From: Erythrobacter sp.
GTDB lineage: Bacteria; Pseudomonadota; Alphaproteobacteria; Sphingomonadales; Sphingomonadaceae
NCBI GenBank assembly: GCA_027311945.1
Contig: DAICXZ010000003.1
Coordinates: 1-64,000 of the forward strand
Length of the DNA: 64,000 nucleotides
Direction: 5' to 3'
Shown: positions 22,797 to 30,591 of the stretch, piece after piece
How the letters are laid out: each line of letters begins with the position of its first letter
Position numbering within the stretch: the first letter of the stretch is position 1
Program-made: the position numbers and the translations under genes
The notes under the pieces: model-generated
What the model was told of the DNA's origin: nothing
The model's input: only the letters and a program-made list of their open reading frames with translations
The model's database searches: none

Positions 22797-22952
22797 AGAG
22801 AAAGTTTGTTGCAACTGCGTTTTGAATGCTGCATCTGCTAACAGAAGTTACCGGTGTGACCACAAGGTGAAATGTCGTCGCGCCAGAATGTAGCTGGAAC
22901 GGCCTGAGGCCTGACCAGTTGCCAAGACCATAAAGACGATGGAGTCATAAGA

Positions 22953-23537
22953 ATGACCAAGGGCACACTTTCCGCACGCGTCCGCAAGGAACCGGCACCC
23001 GAACCAAAGGCGGAAAAGCCTGCACGCGCACCTGCACCTGCGCCCGCCAAGGGCAACGGCAATGGCAACCTGCAGGACCAGTTCCTCAACCACCTGCGCC
23101 GCGAGAAAATGCCGGTGACCATGTTCCTGGTCAAAGGTGTCAAGCTGCAGGGAATCGTGACCTGGTTCGACAACTTCTCGATCCTGCTGCGCCGCGATGG
23201 CCAGTCCCAACTAGTTTACAAGCACGCGATCTCAACGATTATGCCGGGCGACCCGGTCGATGCCGAGCAGTTCGCCAGCGCCGAGGGCAACCGCAAACAG
23301 CGGCTGTTGCAGGACGTATTTCTCACCCGCGTACGCGAAGCGGGCGTGCAGGTGACGATGTTCCTCGTGAACGGAGTGATGTTGCAGGGCCGGATCGCTT
23401 CATTCGACCTGTTTTGCATGCTGCTTGAGCGCGAAGGCTATGTACAGCTGGCCTACAAGCATGCAGTGTCCACCATTCAGCCCGCGAGCCCGGTCGATCT
23501 GTCCGGTGACTTGGACGACGATGGTGACGAGGACTAG
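22953..23537 (+). CDS. hfq: RNA chaperone Hfq with two tandem Sm domains
   Basis: Hfq normally is a ~75-100-aa hexameric RNA chaperone. This product is 194 aa and holds two Sm domains. Domain 1 (about residues 39-103) reads [43 protein letters not shown]. Domain 2 (about 115-182) reads [43 protein letters not shown]. Both keep the proximal-face (Y/F)KHA motif. Domain 2 has lost the rim arginines (RREK becomes REAG) and the distal-face Lys (VKLQG becomes VMLQG). An Ala/Pro/Lys-rich N-terminus and an acidic C-terminus (DLDDDGDED) flank them. The position between ntrX and hflX is canonical; a 156-bp gap upstream probably has its own promoter. Confidence 0.96.
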   Translation: MTKGTLSARVRKEPAPEPKAEKPARAPAPAPAKGNGNGNLQDQFLNHLRREKMPVTMFLVKGVKLQGIVTWFDNFSILLRRDGQSQLVYKHAISTIMPGDPVDAEQFASAEGNRKQRLLQDVFLTRVREAGVQVTMFLVNGVMLQGRIASFDLFCMLLEREGYVQLAYKHAVSTIQPASPVDLSGDLDDDGDED

Positions 23538-23546
23538 GTAAACCCC

Positions 23547-24875
23547 ATTTTCGAAAACGATGAGATTGCTGGCGAAGTTACCCGCGGTGCGCGGGCCCTC
23601 GTAATATGCCCAGATATCCGGCGCGCCCGTTCCGGCGCCGACCCCGAAGCGCGTCTCGAAGAGGCCAAGGGGTTGGCGCTGGCAATCGGGCTGGTGGTTG
23701 CCGATGCGGCGATCATTCCCATCCGCGACATTCGCCCCAATACTCTATTCGGCGAAGGCCAGGTGCAGCGCATCGCCACCGACTGCGAGTTCCACGAGGC
23801 CGATCTGGTGGTCGTCGATGGTGCGCTGACGGCGATCCAGCAGCGCAACCTTGAGGAAAAGCTCAAGCGCAAGGTGATCGACCGCACCGGTCTGATCCTC
23901 GAAATCTTCGGGGAGCGTGCTGCCACGGCGGAAGGTCGCTTGCAGGTCGAACTCGCCCACCTCGACTATCAGCAGAGCCGCCTCGTACGTAGCTGGACCC
24001 ACCTTGAACGCCAGCGGGGTGGCTTCGGCTTCCTCGGCGGCCCCGGTGAAACGCAGATCGAGGCCGACCGCCGCATGATCCGCGACCGCATGGGCAAACT
24101 GCGGCGCGAACTCGAACAGGTTCGCAAGACACGCGAGTTGCACCGCAAACGCCGTGGCAGGGCTCCGTGGCCTGTGGTAGCCTTGGTTGGCTATACCAAT
24201 GCGGGTAAGTCCACGCTGTTCAACCGCCTGACTGGGGCGGGGGTGATGGCCGAGGACATGCTTTTCGCCACGCTCGATCCGACCATGCGCGCAATTGGTC
24301 TGCCGGGGGTGGAAAAGGCGATCCTGTCAGACACCGTGGGCTTCATCTCCGATCTGCCGACCCAGCTCGTCGCGGCCTTCCGCGCCACGCTTGAAGAGGT
24401 GACGGCGGCTGATATCGTGCTGCACGTGCGCGACATGGCGAACCCCGACAGCGCTGCGCAGAAGCGCCATGTGCTCGACGTGCTGACGGAACTCGACGTG
24501 ATCGACGGGGAGGGCGGCGAGAGCGACATGCCCATCGTCGAGGTGTGGAACAAATGGGATCTTATCGACGAGGAACGTCGCATAGAACTCGAAGGCCTCG
24601 CCGCAAGTGACGAAAATATCCTGCCAATCTCGGCCATCACCGGTCTGGGCGTGGACGATCTGCTCGCGCGTCTTGGTCAATTGCTGACCGAAGGTGCGCG
24701 TCTGCACGAGATGGTGCTGCCAGCCTCCGATGGCCAGCGCATCGCCTGGCTGCACGCGCACGGCGAGGTGCTGGAAGATGCGGATGGCGGCGAGGGCGAG
24801 GGTGGCCCGCTGCGCAAGATACTCGTCCGACTTACCGAGAAGGAATTTGGCCGGTTCGAGGCACTTGAGGGCTAA
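23547..24875 (+). CDS. hflX: Ribosome-associated GTPase HflX, with non-standard start
   Basis: HflX is a GTPase that splits stalled ribosomes. Family motifs are clear: GLALAIGLVVADAAIIPIRD (N-terminal domain), ERAATAEGRLQVELAHL, GGFGFLGGPGETQIE, P-loop GYTNAGKSTLFNRL, DTVGFISDLP and NKWD. Conserved N-terminal residues (RGARALVICPD) lie upstream of TTG 23673, so that codon cannot be the start. Between the hfq stop (TAG 23535-23537) and 23673 this frame contains no ATG, GTG, TTG or CTG. I mark ATT 23547 as start (442 aa), with AGGT about 8 nt upstream as a possible Shine-Dalgarno; read-through of the hfq TAG or a sequencing error are alternatives. The 3' end overlaps convergent mazG by 4 bp. 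Confidence 0.9.
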   Translation: MFENDEIAGEVTRGARALVICPDIRRARSGADPEARLEEAKGLALAIGLVVADAAIIPIRDIRPNTLFGEGQVQRIATDCEFHEADLVVVDGALTAIQQRNLEEKLKRKVIDRTGLILEIFGERAATAEGRLQVELAHLDYQQSRLVRSWTHLERQRGGFGFLGGPGETQIEADRRMIRDRMGKLRRELEQVRKTRELHRKRRGRAPWPVVALVGYTNAGKSTLFNRLTGAGVMAEDMLFATLDPTMRAIGLPGVEKAILSDTVGFISDLPTQLVAAFRATLEEVTAADIVLHVRDMANPDSAAQKRHVLDVLTELDVIDGEGGESDMPIVEVWNKWDLIDEERRIELEGLAASDENILPISAITGLGVDDLLARLGQLLTEGARLHEMVLPASDGQRIAWLHAHGEVLEDADGGEGEGGPLRKILVRLTEKEFGRFEALEG

Positions 24876-25654
24876 ACCTTAGAGCTGGTGTGAAGTTCAC
24901 CACGCTTGGCGCGCTGCCAGTATTCTTCCTGCTCATCGAGCGTGAGACTGCCGAAATCGACTCCATCAGCGGCGGACATTGTTTCCATCGCGAGAAAGCG
25001 CCGCTCGAACTTGGCGTTGGTGGCTTTCAGCGCCTGTTCCGGATCGACGCCATAGCGTCGTACGACATTCACCGCCGCGAACAGCACGTCACCAGCTTCG
25101 AGCAAGCGTTCGTCGTCTGTTTCGGCGGCGTCGAGTTCGTCCAGTTCCTCAGCGAGTTTCTCTTTCGGGCCATTGATGTCGGGCCATTCGAACCCCACGC
25201 GCGCGGCGCGCTTCTGCAATTTCTCGGCCCGCATCAGCGCCGGGAGCGCGCGCGCCACGCCGTCGAGCGCGCTGGTGGCGCCTTCGGACTGGCGCTCGGC
25301 AGCCTTGATGTCTTCCCAGCGCGCCTTGTCCATATTGCCGCCTTCGTCACCGAAGATATGCGGGTGGCGCGCCTCCATCTTGTCGGCAATGGCACGGGCG
25401 ACATCATCGAACGCGAAATGGCCAGCTTCCTCGGCAATGCGCGCGTGGAACACGACCTGGAACAGCAGGTCGCCGAGTTCGCTGCGCAGCTCGTCCATGG
25501 CTTCGCGTTCGATCGCGTCGGCGACTTCGTAAGCTTCCTCGATCGTATACGGCGCAATCGTGGCGAAGGTCTGAACCTTGTCCCAGTCGCAGCCCCGCTC
25601 AGGATCGCGCAGCGTAGCCATGATCGCAAGGAGGCGGGTGAGTTGCTCGGACAA
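24872..25654 (-). CDS. mazG: Nucleoside triphosphate pyrophosphohydrolase MazG
   Basis: MazG hydrolyses nucleoside triphosphates to monophosphates and can lower (p)ppGpp effects and cleanse the pool. The 260-aa product has two MazG repeats; the first shows CDWDKVQTFATIAPYTIEEAYEVADAI and ELGDLLFQVVFHARIAEE, whose acidic EExxE-type residues bind Mg2+, and the second, degenerate copy carries LAEELDELDAAET and EAGDVLFAAVNVVR. The start is TTG 25654 with AGGA about 9 nt upstream. It is the last gene of the long minus-strand run, 77 bp after the 55-aa membrane protein, and may also have its own promoter. Confidence 0.95.
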   Translation of the reverse strand: MSEQLTRLLAIMATLRDPERGCDWDKVQTFATIAPYTIEEAYEVADAIEREAMDELRSELGDLLFQVVFHARIAEEAGHFAFDDVARAIADKMEARHPHIFGDEGGNMDKARWEDIKAAERQSEGATSALDGVARALPALMRAEKLQKRAARVGFEWPDINGPKEKLAEELDELDAAETDDERLLEAGDVLFAAVNVVRRYGVDPEQALKATNAKFERRFLAMETMSAADGVDFGSLTLDEQEEYWQRAKRGELHTSSKV

Positions 25655-25683
25655 GGGCCCTCTTCCTGATTACCTAGAGGATG

Positions 25684-25721
25684 ATAATATATATTATGTT
25701 AAATATCGGGCGGTATTCAAC
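25684..25721 (-). promoter_or_regulatory. A/T-rich palindrome and possible mazG promoter
   Basis: ATAATATATATTAT (25684-25697) is a perfect 14-bp palindrome in otherwise GC-rich DNA, about 30-45 bp upstream of the mazG start. On the minus strand TTGAAT, an 18-bp spacer and TAATAT could serve as -35/-10. It could also be an operator. Evidence is pattern only. Confidence 0.35.
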
Positions 25722-25731
25722 GGATAGGCTG

Positions 25732-25899
25732 TCAGCTAATCGCCCCGAAAATCAGGGCCGCGACGCCGAAGATCACCAGCCACACCAGAGCCATCGCCAG
25801 CGTCTTCCCGCGGCTCACGCGCCAGCTGCGGTATCCGGTTACGACCAACGCCAGCCAACCGACCAGCAAGATGATCTGGAGAACGCTTCCTTCGCTCAT
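25732..25899 (-). CDS. Small 55-aa integral membrane protein
   Basis: ATG 25899 overlaps the stop of the upstream metallo-beta-lactamase-fold gene as ATGA, the same coupling used by its upstream neighbours. The frame runs to TGA at 25732. The product has two hydrophobic helices (SVLQIILLVGWLALVVTGY and LAMALVWLVIFGVAALIFG) separated by a basic turn (RSWRVSRGKT), predicting a hairpin with a cytoplasmic loop. I know no family name for it. It is short enough to be dropped by common length cut-offs, but coupling and composition argue that it is real. Confidence 0.7.
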   Translation of the reverse strand: MSEGSVLQIILLVGWLALVVTGYRSWRVSRGKTLAMALVWLVIFGVAALIFGAIS

Positions 25900-26663
25900 G
25901 CCACCAACTCAAGCCCGTCGAAGCCGACCAACACGTTGGCCGGAACCTCGGCGCAAAGCGTCTGATAGTCCATGCTGAAATCGAGATGCGTCAACACCGT
26001 CTTGCCGGCGCCGACACGCTTGCCGAAATCGACCGCCATATCGAGATGGCAATGCGTAGGATGCGGCGCACGGCGTAAACAGTCGCACACAAGGATGTCG
26101 ATGCCCGCAAACAGCGCCAGCATATCATCCGTAATTTCACTGAAGTCGGTAGTGTAACCGATTGATTTTCCGTCCGCATCGAAGCGGTATCCGGTACTCA
26201 TCGTCGGCCCATGCGGCATTTCGACCGAGCCGACCTTGAACCCGGCATGGATGCGCAAGTTATCGAGCGTATTCAGCTCGACGATCGTCGGATAACCGTG
26301 TTGGCCTGCAAACACATAGTCGAACCGGCGGCGCAGTCGGCGCGCCGTCTCCTGCGAGGCAAATCCCGGTATCGCCGCCGCGCGGCCATAGCGTAGCGGG
26401 CGCAGGTCATCGACGCCGTGGCAGTGGTCGGCATGATCGTGGGTCCAGAACACCCCGTCGAGCCGGTCAATCCCATTAGCGAGCAGTTGCTGGCGCAGAT
26501 CGGTCGATGTATCGACGAGCAGCCGCGCGCCCTCCGCGCTTTCGACTACGATCGAGACCCGCGTGCGGCGATTCTTCGGTTCGGCCGGGTCGCATTCGCC
26601 CCAGTTATTGCCGACGCGCGGGACGCCGGTAGACGTGCCGGAACCGAGCATCACCAGCTTCAT
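25896..26663 (-). CDS. Metallo-beta-lactamase-fold hydrolase, PhnP-like
   Basis: The 255-aa product carries the metal-binding motif HDHADHCHG (HxHxDH) and, further on, PHGPTMSTGYRF, GYTTDFSEI and VLTHLDFS, which supply the remaining ligands. It opens with MLGSGTSTGVPRVG and a GECDPAEPKNRR stretch as in PhnP-like phosphodiesterases and related MBL enzymes. The true substrate is unknown; no other phosphonate genes lie nearby. ATG 26663 overlaps tatD (ATGA), so the coupling identifies the start. It sits between tatD and the 55-aa membrane protein. Confidence 0.88.
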   Translation of the reverse strand: MKLVMLGSGTSTGVPRVGNNWGECDPAEPKNRRTRVSIVVESAEGARLLVDTSTDLRQQLLANGIDRLDGVFWTHDHADHCHGVDDLRPLRYGRAAAIPGFASQETARRLRRRFDYVFAGQHGYPTIVELNTLDNLRIHAGFKVGSVEMPHGPTMSTGYRFDADGKSIGYTTDFSEITDDMLALFAGIDILVCDCLRRAPHPTHCHLDMAVDFGKRVGAGKTVLTHLDFSMDYQTLCAEVPANVLVGFDGLELVA

Positions 26664-27454
26664 GGAGCCGCCTTGGAAAACAGCCGGAAGAAGTTGGCGC
26701 TGGTGCTGGCGGATAGGTCGGCAATATCCTCGCCCCGCAGATCGGCCACGAATTGCGCGGTATCGCGCACGAAGCCCGGCTCGCATGGCTTGCCGCGATG
26801 CGGGACCGGCGCAAGGAACGGGCTGTCAGTCTCGACCAGAAGCCTGTCCTGCGGAATCTCCTTTACGAATTCCTGTAGATCAGTGGCGTTCTTAAAAGTA
26901 ACGATGCCCGAAATCGAGATCGTCAATCCGAGTTCCAGCACCTTGCGGCCGAACGCGGGCGAGGCGGTGAAGCAGTGGATCAGCGCGGGGAAGGCCCCCT
27001 GCCCCATTTCCTCAGCCAGGATCGCGGCGGTATCGTCATCGGCATCGCGGGTGTGGATCACCAGCGGCAGCCCAGTCTCGCGCGCGACGGCGATGTGCAT
27101 CCGGAACAGCGCCTGCTGCACCTCGCGATCGGACTTGTCGTAATAATAGTCGAGCCCGCTTTCCCCGATTCCGATCACGCGCGGATGCCGCGTCGCGTCG
27201 AGGAGAACTTCGCGGCCAAGGTCGGCATGCTGGTCTGCCTCGTGCGGGTGGATACCTACCGTGGCCCAGACATCGGGCTCGCGCTCGGCGGTAGCCACAA
27301 CGTCCTGCCACTCGCTCTGACGGGTCGAGATATTGAGGAAACCGGCGATCCCCGCGGCACGCGCGCGGCTCAACACCGCGTCCTGTTGCTCAACCAAGCC
27401 TTTGTAATTCAGATGACAATGGCTGTCGATCAGTGTCGCGGCGGCAGTGGTCAC
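26660..27454 (-). CDS. tatD: TatD-family metal-dependent DNase
   Basis: TatD-family hydrolases are TIM-barrel nucleases implicated in DNA quality control. The 264-aa product shows DSHCHLN (metal ligands), VGIHPHE, IGIGESGLDYYY, PLVIHTRDAD, ALIHCFTA and LVETDSPFLAP. The start is GTG 27454, overlapping the metG stop (GTGA). The tmk-holB-metG-tatD-MBL order is conserved in many bacteria. Confidence 0.95.
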   Translation of the reverse strand: MTTAAATLIDSHCHLNYKGLVEQQDAVLSRARAAGIAGFLNISTRQSEWQDVVATAEREPDVWATVGIHPHEADQHADLGREVLLDATRHPRVIGIGESGLDYYYDKSDREVQQALFRMHIAVARETGLPLVIHTRDADDDTAAILAEEMGQGAFPALIHCFTASPAFGRKVLELGLTISISGIVTFKNATDLQEFVKEIPQDRLLVETDSPFLAPVPHRGKPCEPGFVRDTAQFVADLRGEDIADLSASTSANFFRLFSKAAP

Positions 27455-29019
27455 GCTTCGGCGTCCTCGGCCTGCGGAATGTCGAGGCGGGGGAATTGGC
27501 CCTCGGGCTTGCCAAGGCGGAATTCGCTGCCGGCCAGCGGCGCATACCAGTCCGACCCGATGGCGGTGAACGTGCGCAGGCTTTCGTCGATGCCCATCGC
27601 ATCAAGCAAGCGGCCCATCGCGCCAGGCATTACCGGAACAACGGCAACGGCCAGCTGCGCGATGCATTGGTAGAGTACGGCCAGCACGGTTTCCATGCGT
27701 GCGAAGTCGGTCTTCTTCAACGCCCAGGGGGCCGCGGCGTCGATATAGGCGTTGCAGGCGAAGACTGCGCCCATCCAGGCCTCAAGCGCCTGCGAAAAGG
27801 CGAGGTCGGTGTAGTGCGCGGGCATCTCTTCGCCCACAACGCGCGTGACATGGGCCAGCAAGGCCTCGTCTGCTTCGCTGAGGCCGTTGACTGGTGGCAG
27901 CACGCCTTCGCAGTTCTTGAACACCTGGCTCAAAGTGCGCTGGGCGAGATTGCCGAAGCTGTTGGCCAATTCCGAATTGTTGCGGTTTACAATCGCTTCG
28001 CGCGACCATCCGCCATCCTGTCCGAAACTGAACTCGCGCAGCAGGAAATAGCGCAGCGTGTCGACGCCAAAGGCATCGGCCAGCTCGCCCGGATCGGTGA
28101 CATTGCCGAGCGACTTCGATTCCTTCACCCCGCGATTGAGCAGGAAGCCATGCGCGAAGACCTGCTTCGGCAGTTCGATCCCGGCGCTCAGCAGGAAAGC
28201 GGGCCAATAGACCGTATGGAAGCGCGTGATGTCCTTGCCGATCAGATGCAAGTCGGCCGGCCAGAACTTCGAAAAGTCTTCACAATCATCAGGATAGCCG
28301 ACACCCGTGAGATAGTTTGTTAGGGCATCCACCCATACATACATCACGTGTTCGTCCGAGCCGGGCACCTTCACGCCCCAGTCGAAGCTGGTGCGGCTGA
28401 TCGACAAGTCGCGAAGGCCACCCTCAACGAAACGCATGATCTCGTTGCGCCGGCTTTCGGGGCGGATGAAGTCGGGCTGCTCAGCATAAAGCGCCAGCAG
28501 TTTGTCACCATATTCGGAAAGCTTGAAGAACCAGCTCTCCTCGACCGTCCATTCGACCGGCGTGCCCTGCGGCGAGAGTTTCACCCCGCCCTCACCTTCG
28601 GTCAGTTCGCTTTCGTCGTAATAGGCTTCGTCGCGGACCGAGTACCAACCTTCGTAGCGGTCGAGGTAGAGGTCGCCATTGGCCTCCATCGCCTGCCAGA
28701 TCGCTTGGCTGGCGCGGTGATGATCGGGCTCCGTGGTGCGGATGAAGCGATCATACGAGATGTCAAGTTTGTCGAACAGACTCCGGAAATATCCCGACAT
28801 TTCGTCAGCCAATTCGCGCGGTGTCTGCCCAAGTTCGCGCGCCTTCTGCGCCATCTTGAGCCCATGTTCGTCGGTGCCGGTCTGGAACCGGACCTCGCGT
28901 CCCATCTGGCGATGGAAGCGCGCGAGCACATCGGCGGCAATCGTCTCATAGGCGTGACCGATATGCGGCTTGCCGTTGGGATAGTGAATCGCGGTGGTGA
29001 GATAAAAGGGATCAGACAT
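27451..29019 (-). CDS. metG: Methionyl-tRNA synthetase
   Basis: MetG charges initiator and elongator tRNA-Met. The 522-aa class I synthetase has the HIGH motif at residues 18-21 (KPHIGHAYE) and a KMSKS-type motif in the form KESKS (GVKESKSLGN, near residue 307). It lacks the C-terminal tRNA-binding appendix of longer MetG proteins, as is usual in alphaproteobacteria. It overlaps holB by 8 bp and tatD by 4 bp. Confidence 0.96.
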   Translation of the reverse strand: MSDPFYLTTAIHYPNGKPHIGHAYETIAADVLARFHRQMGREVRFQTGTDEHGLKMAQKARELGQTPRELADEMSGYFRSLFDKLDISYDRFIRTTEPDHHRASQAIWQAMEANGDLYLDRYEGWYSVRDEAYYDESELTEGEGGVKLSPQGTPVEWTVEESWFFKLSEYGDKLLALYAEQPDFIRPESRRNEIMRFVEGGLRDLSISRTSFDWGVKVPGSDEHVMYVWVDALTNYLTGVGYPDDCEDFSKFWPADLHLIGKDITRFHTVYWPAFLLSAGIELPKQVFAHGFLLNRGVKESKSLGNVTDPGELADAFGVDTLRYFLLREFSFGQDGGWSREAIVNRNNSELANSFGNLAQRTLSQVFKNCEGVLPPVNGLSEADEALLAHVTRVVGEEMPAHYTDLAFSQALEAWMGAVFACNAYIDAAAPWALKKTDFARMETVLAVLYQCIAQLAVAVVPVMPGAMGRLLDAMGIDESLRTFTAIGSDWYAPLAGSEFRLGKPEGQFPRLDIPQAEDAEA

Positions 29020-29974
29020 TGGCGGATGCTCTAGAAGCGGCGAACTGGCTGAGCAAGGTGCCGATCTCCATTACCAGCAGGCCGGGGTCGAAATTGTAGG
29101 TCGGCACTTCGCCTGCCAGACGCACGAGTTCGCTGTGCGCTTCAACCAGCGCGGGGATTTCCGCGCGGCTCACATGGTGCATATGCTCGGCAACGACAGC
29201 CCGCGCCAGCTCTATGGCGGCTTGCTGGCGCTGGCGATCGGGCCTTGCGCCCATCGCTGTGGCGAGCCGGCCACGAAGCGCAAAATCGCGGTCGCCCTCG
29301 GCGAGGATGCGCTGCATCAACTGGTGAATAAAACCAAGGTCCAGCTCGACGAAATCGATCGCCACACCGGGCGAGCCACCCGCTGCGGCGATGGCGGCCG
29401 CCCGCATGGCGGCGTCAGCCTGCGGAGCCTCACGCGCGAGCACCGCCTCCATGTCCTGCGGGCCGACCTCGGGAAAGCGCAGCACCCGGCAGCGTGACCG
29501 GATCGTGGGCAGCAGGCGGCTAAGGCGGTGGGCGACCAGCAGGAAGAAGGTCCCCACCGGCGGCTCCTCAAGGCTTTTGAGCAGCGCGTTGGCGGTCGGC
29601 GCTTCCATATCGTCAGCCGGGTCGATGATGACCGCACGGCGGCTTCCAAGGCTCGGGCGGGTGTTCAGTCGCTGTTGCAGCGCGCGAATTTGGTCAATCT
29701 TGATGTTGCGGGCAAGTTCATAAGGCTTGCCATCGGCCTTCTTGCGCGCCTCTTTGTCGTCCTTGGGCGGATGGGTGAGGTAGAGAATATCGGGGTGCTG
29801 GCCAGCAGGTTGCGGCACCCCCGGTTCGGCTACCAGTTCACGTGCGGCGGCGAGTGCGAAGGCCGACTTGCCGACACCGCGTCGGCCTGAGAGAATCCAC
29901 CCGTGATGCATCCGGCTGCCCGAAAGCGCGCGCCGCCACTCGGCCCAGGCCTCCTCGTGGCCGATGTAGCTCAC
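29012..29974 (-). CDS. holB: DNA polymerase III delta' subunit
   Basis: The delta' subunit is part of the clamp loader. The 320-aa AAA+ protein begins with GHEEAWAEWRRALSG and has a Walker A-like SGRRGVGKSAFALAAA and the conserved LLKSLEEPPVGTFFLLVAH (sensor 1 region). The C-terminal collar domain is helical and divergent. The start is GTG 29974, overlapping tmk (GTGA). Confidence 0.94.
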   Translation of the reverse strand: MSYIGHEEAWAEWRRALSGSRMHHGWILSGRRGVGKSAFALAAARELVAEPGVPQPAGQHPDILYLTHPPKDDKEARKKADGKPYELARNIKIDQIRALQQRLNTRPSLGSRRAVIIDPADDMEAPTANALLKSLEEPPVGTFFLLVAHRLSRLLPTIRSRCRVLRFPEVGPQDMEAVLAREAPQADAAMRAAAIAAAGGSPGVAIDFVELDLGFIHQLMQRILAEGDRDFALRGRLATAMGARPDRQRQQAAIELARAVVAEHMHHVSRAEIPALVEAHSELVRLAGEVPTYNFDPGLLVMEIGTLLSQFAASRASANV

Positions 29975-30591
29975 GCCAGCGCCTCGACTGCGGTCATGAT
30001 CCGCGCGTGGACCTCCTCAGGCGAACCCGTGGCTTCGATCACGCGGAACCGCTGAGGCTCCATCGCGGCGAGTGCAGCGAAACGGGCACCGACCGCGCGG
30101 TGATAATCAGCCGGACGACCGCCGATGCGGTCGCTCCTGTCGCCATCGCGCGCGGCGAGACGGTCGGCAACTTGCTCAGGAGCCGCGCTGAGCAGCAAGG
30201 TAAGATCAGGCAGCAGTCCGCGCGAGCCAACCGAGTGTAGGGTGCAGATATCGGCGTCGGTCAGCCCCCCCTCCCCACCTTGATAGGCGCGGGTCGAATC
30301 GAGAAACCGATCGCACACCACCCAACGCCCCACCGCCAGCGCAGGCTCGATGGCTTGCGCGACATGATCCGCGCGCGCCGCCGCGAACAGCAGAGTCTCG
30401 CTAGCCGGGCCGAAGTGTTGCGCCGGATCGAGCAACAGCCCTCGGATCGCCTCGGCACCGGGCGTGCCACCGGGCTCGCGGGTAAGCAGCGGACTGTGCC
30501 CCCTCGCCTCCAACGCGGCGGCCAGCATGCGTGCCTGCGTCGACTTGCCGACACCTTCCCCGCCCTCGAGCGTGATGAACCGGCCGCGCAT
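29971..30591 (-). CDS. tmk: Thymidylate kinase
   Basis: Tmk phosphorylates dTMP to dTDP. The 206-aa product has P-loop GGEGVGKSTQAR, LLTREPGGTPGAE, and DRFLDSTRAYQGG. ATG 30591 shares one base with the stop of the upstream carboxypeptidase (TGATG) and starts at the usual family position (MRGRFITLEGG). The GTG 12 nt upstream is less likely. Confidence 0.95.
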   Translation of the reverse strand: MRGRFITLEGGEGVGKSTQARMLAAALEARGHSPLLTREPGGTPGAEAIRGLLLDPAQHFGPASETLLFAAARADHVAQAIEPALAVGRWVVCDRFLDSTRAYQGGEGGLTDADICTLHSVGSRGLLPDLTLLLSAAPEQVADRLAARDGDRSDRIGGRPADYHRAVGARFAALAAMEPQRFRVIEATGSPEEVHARIMTAVEALA

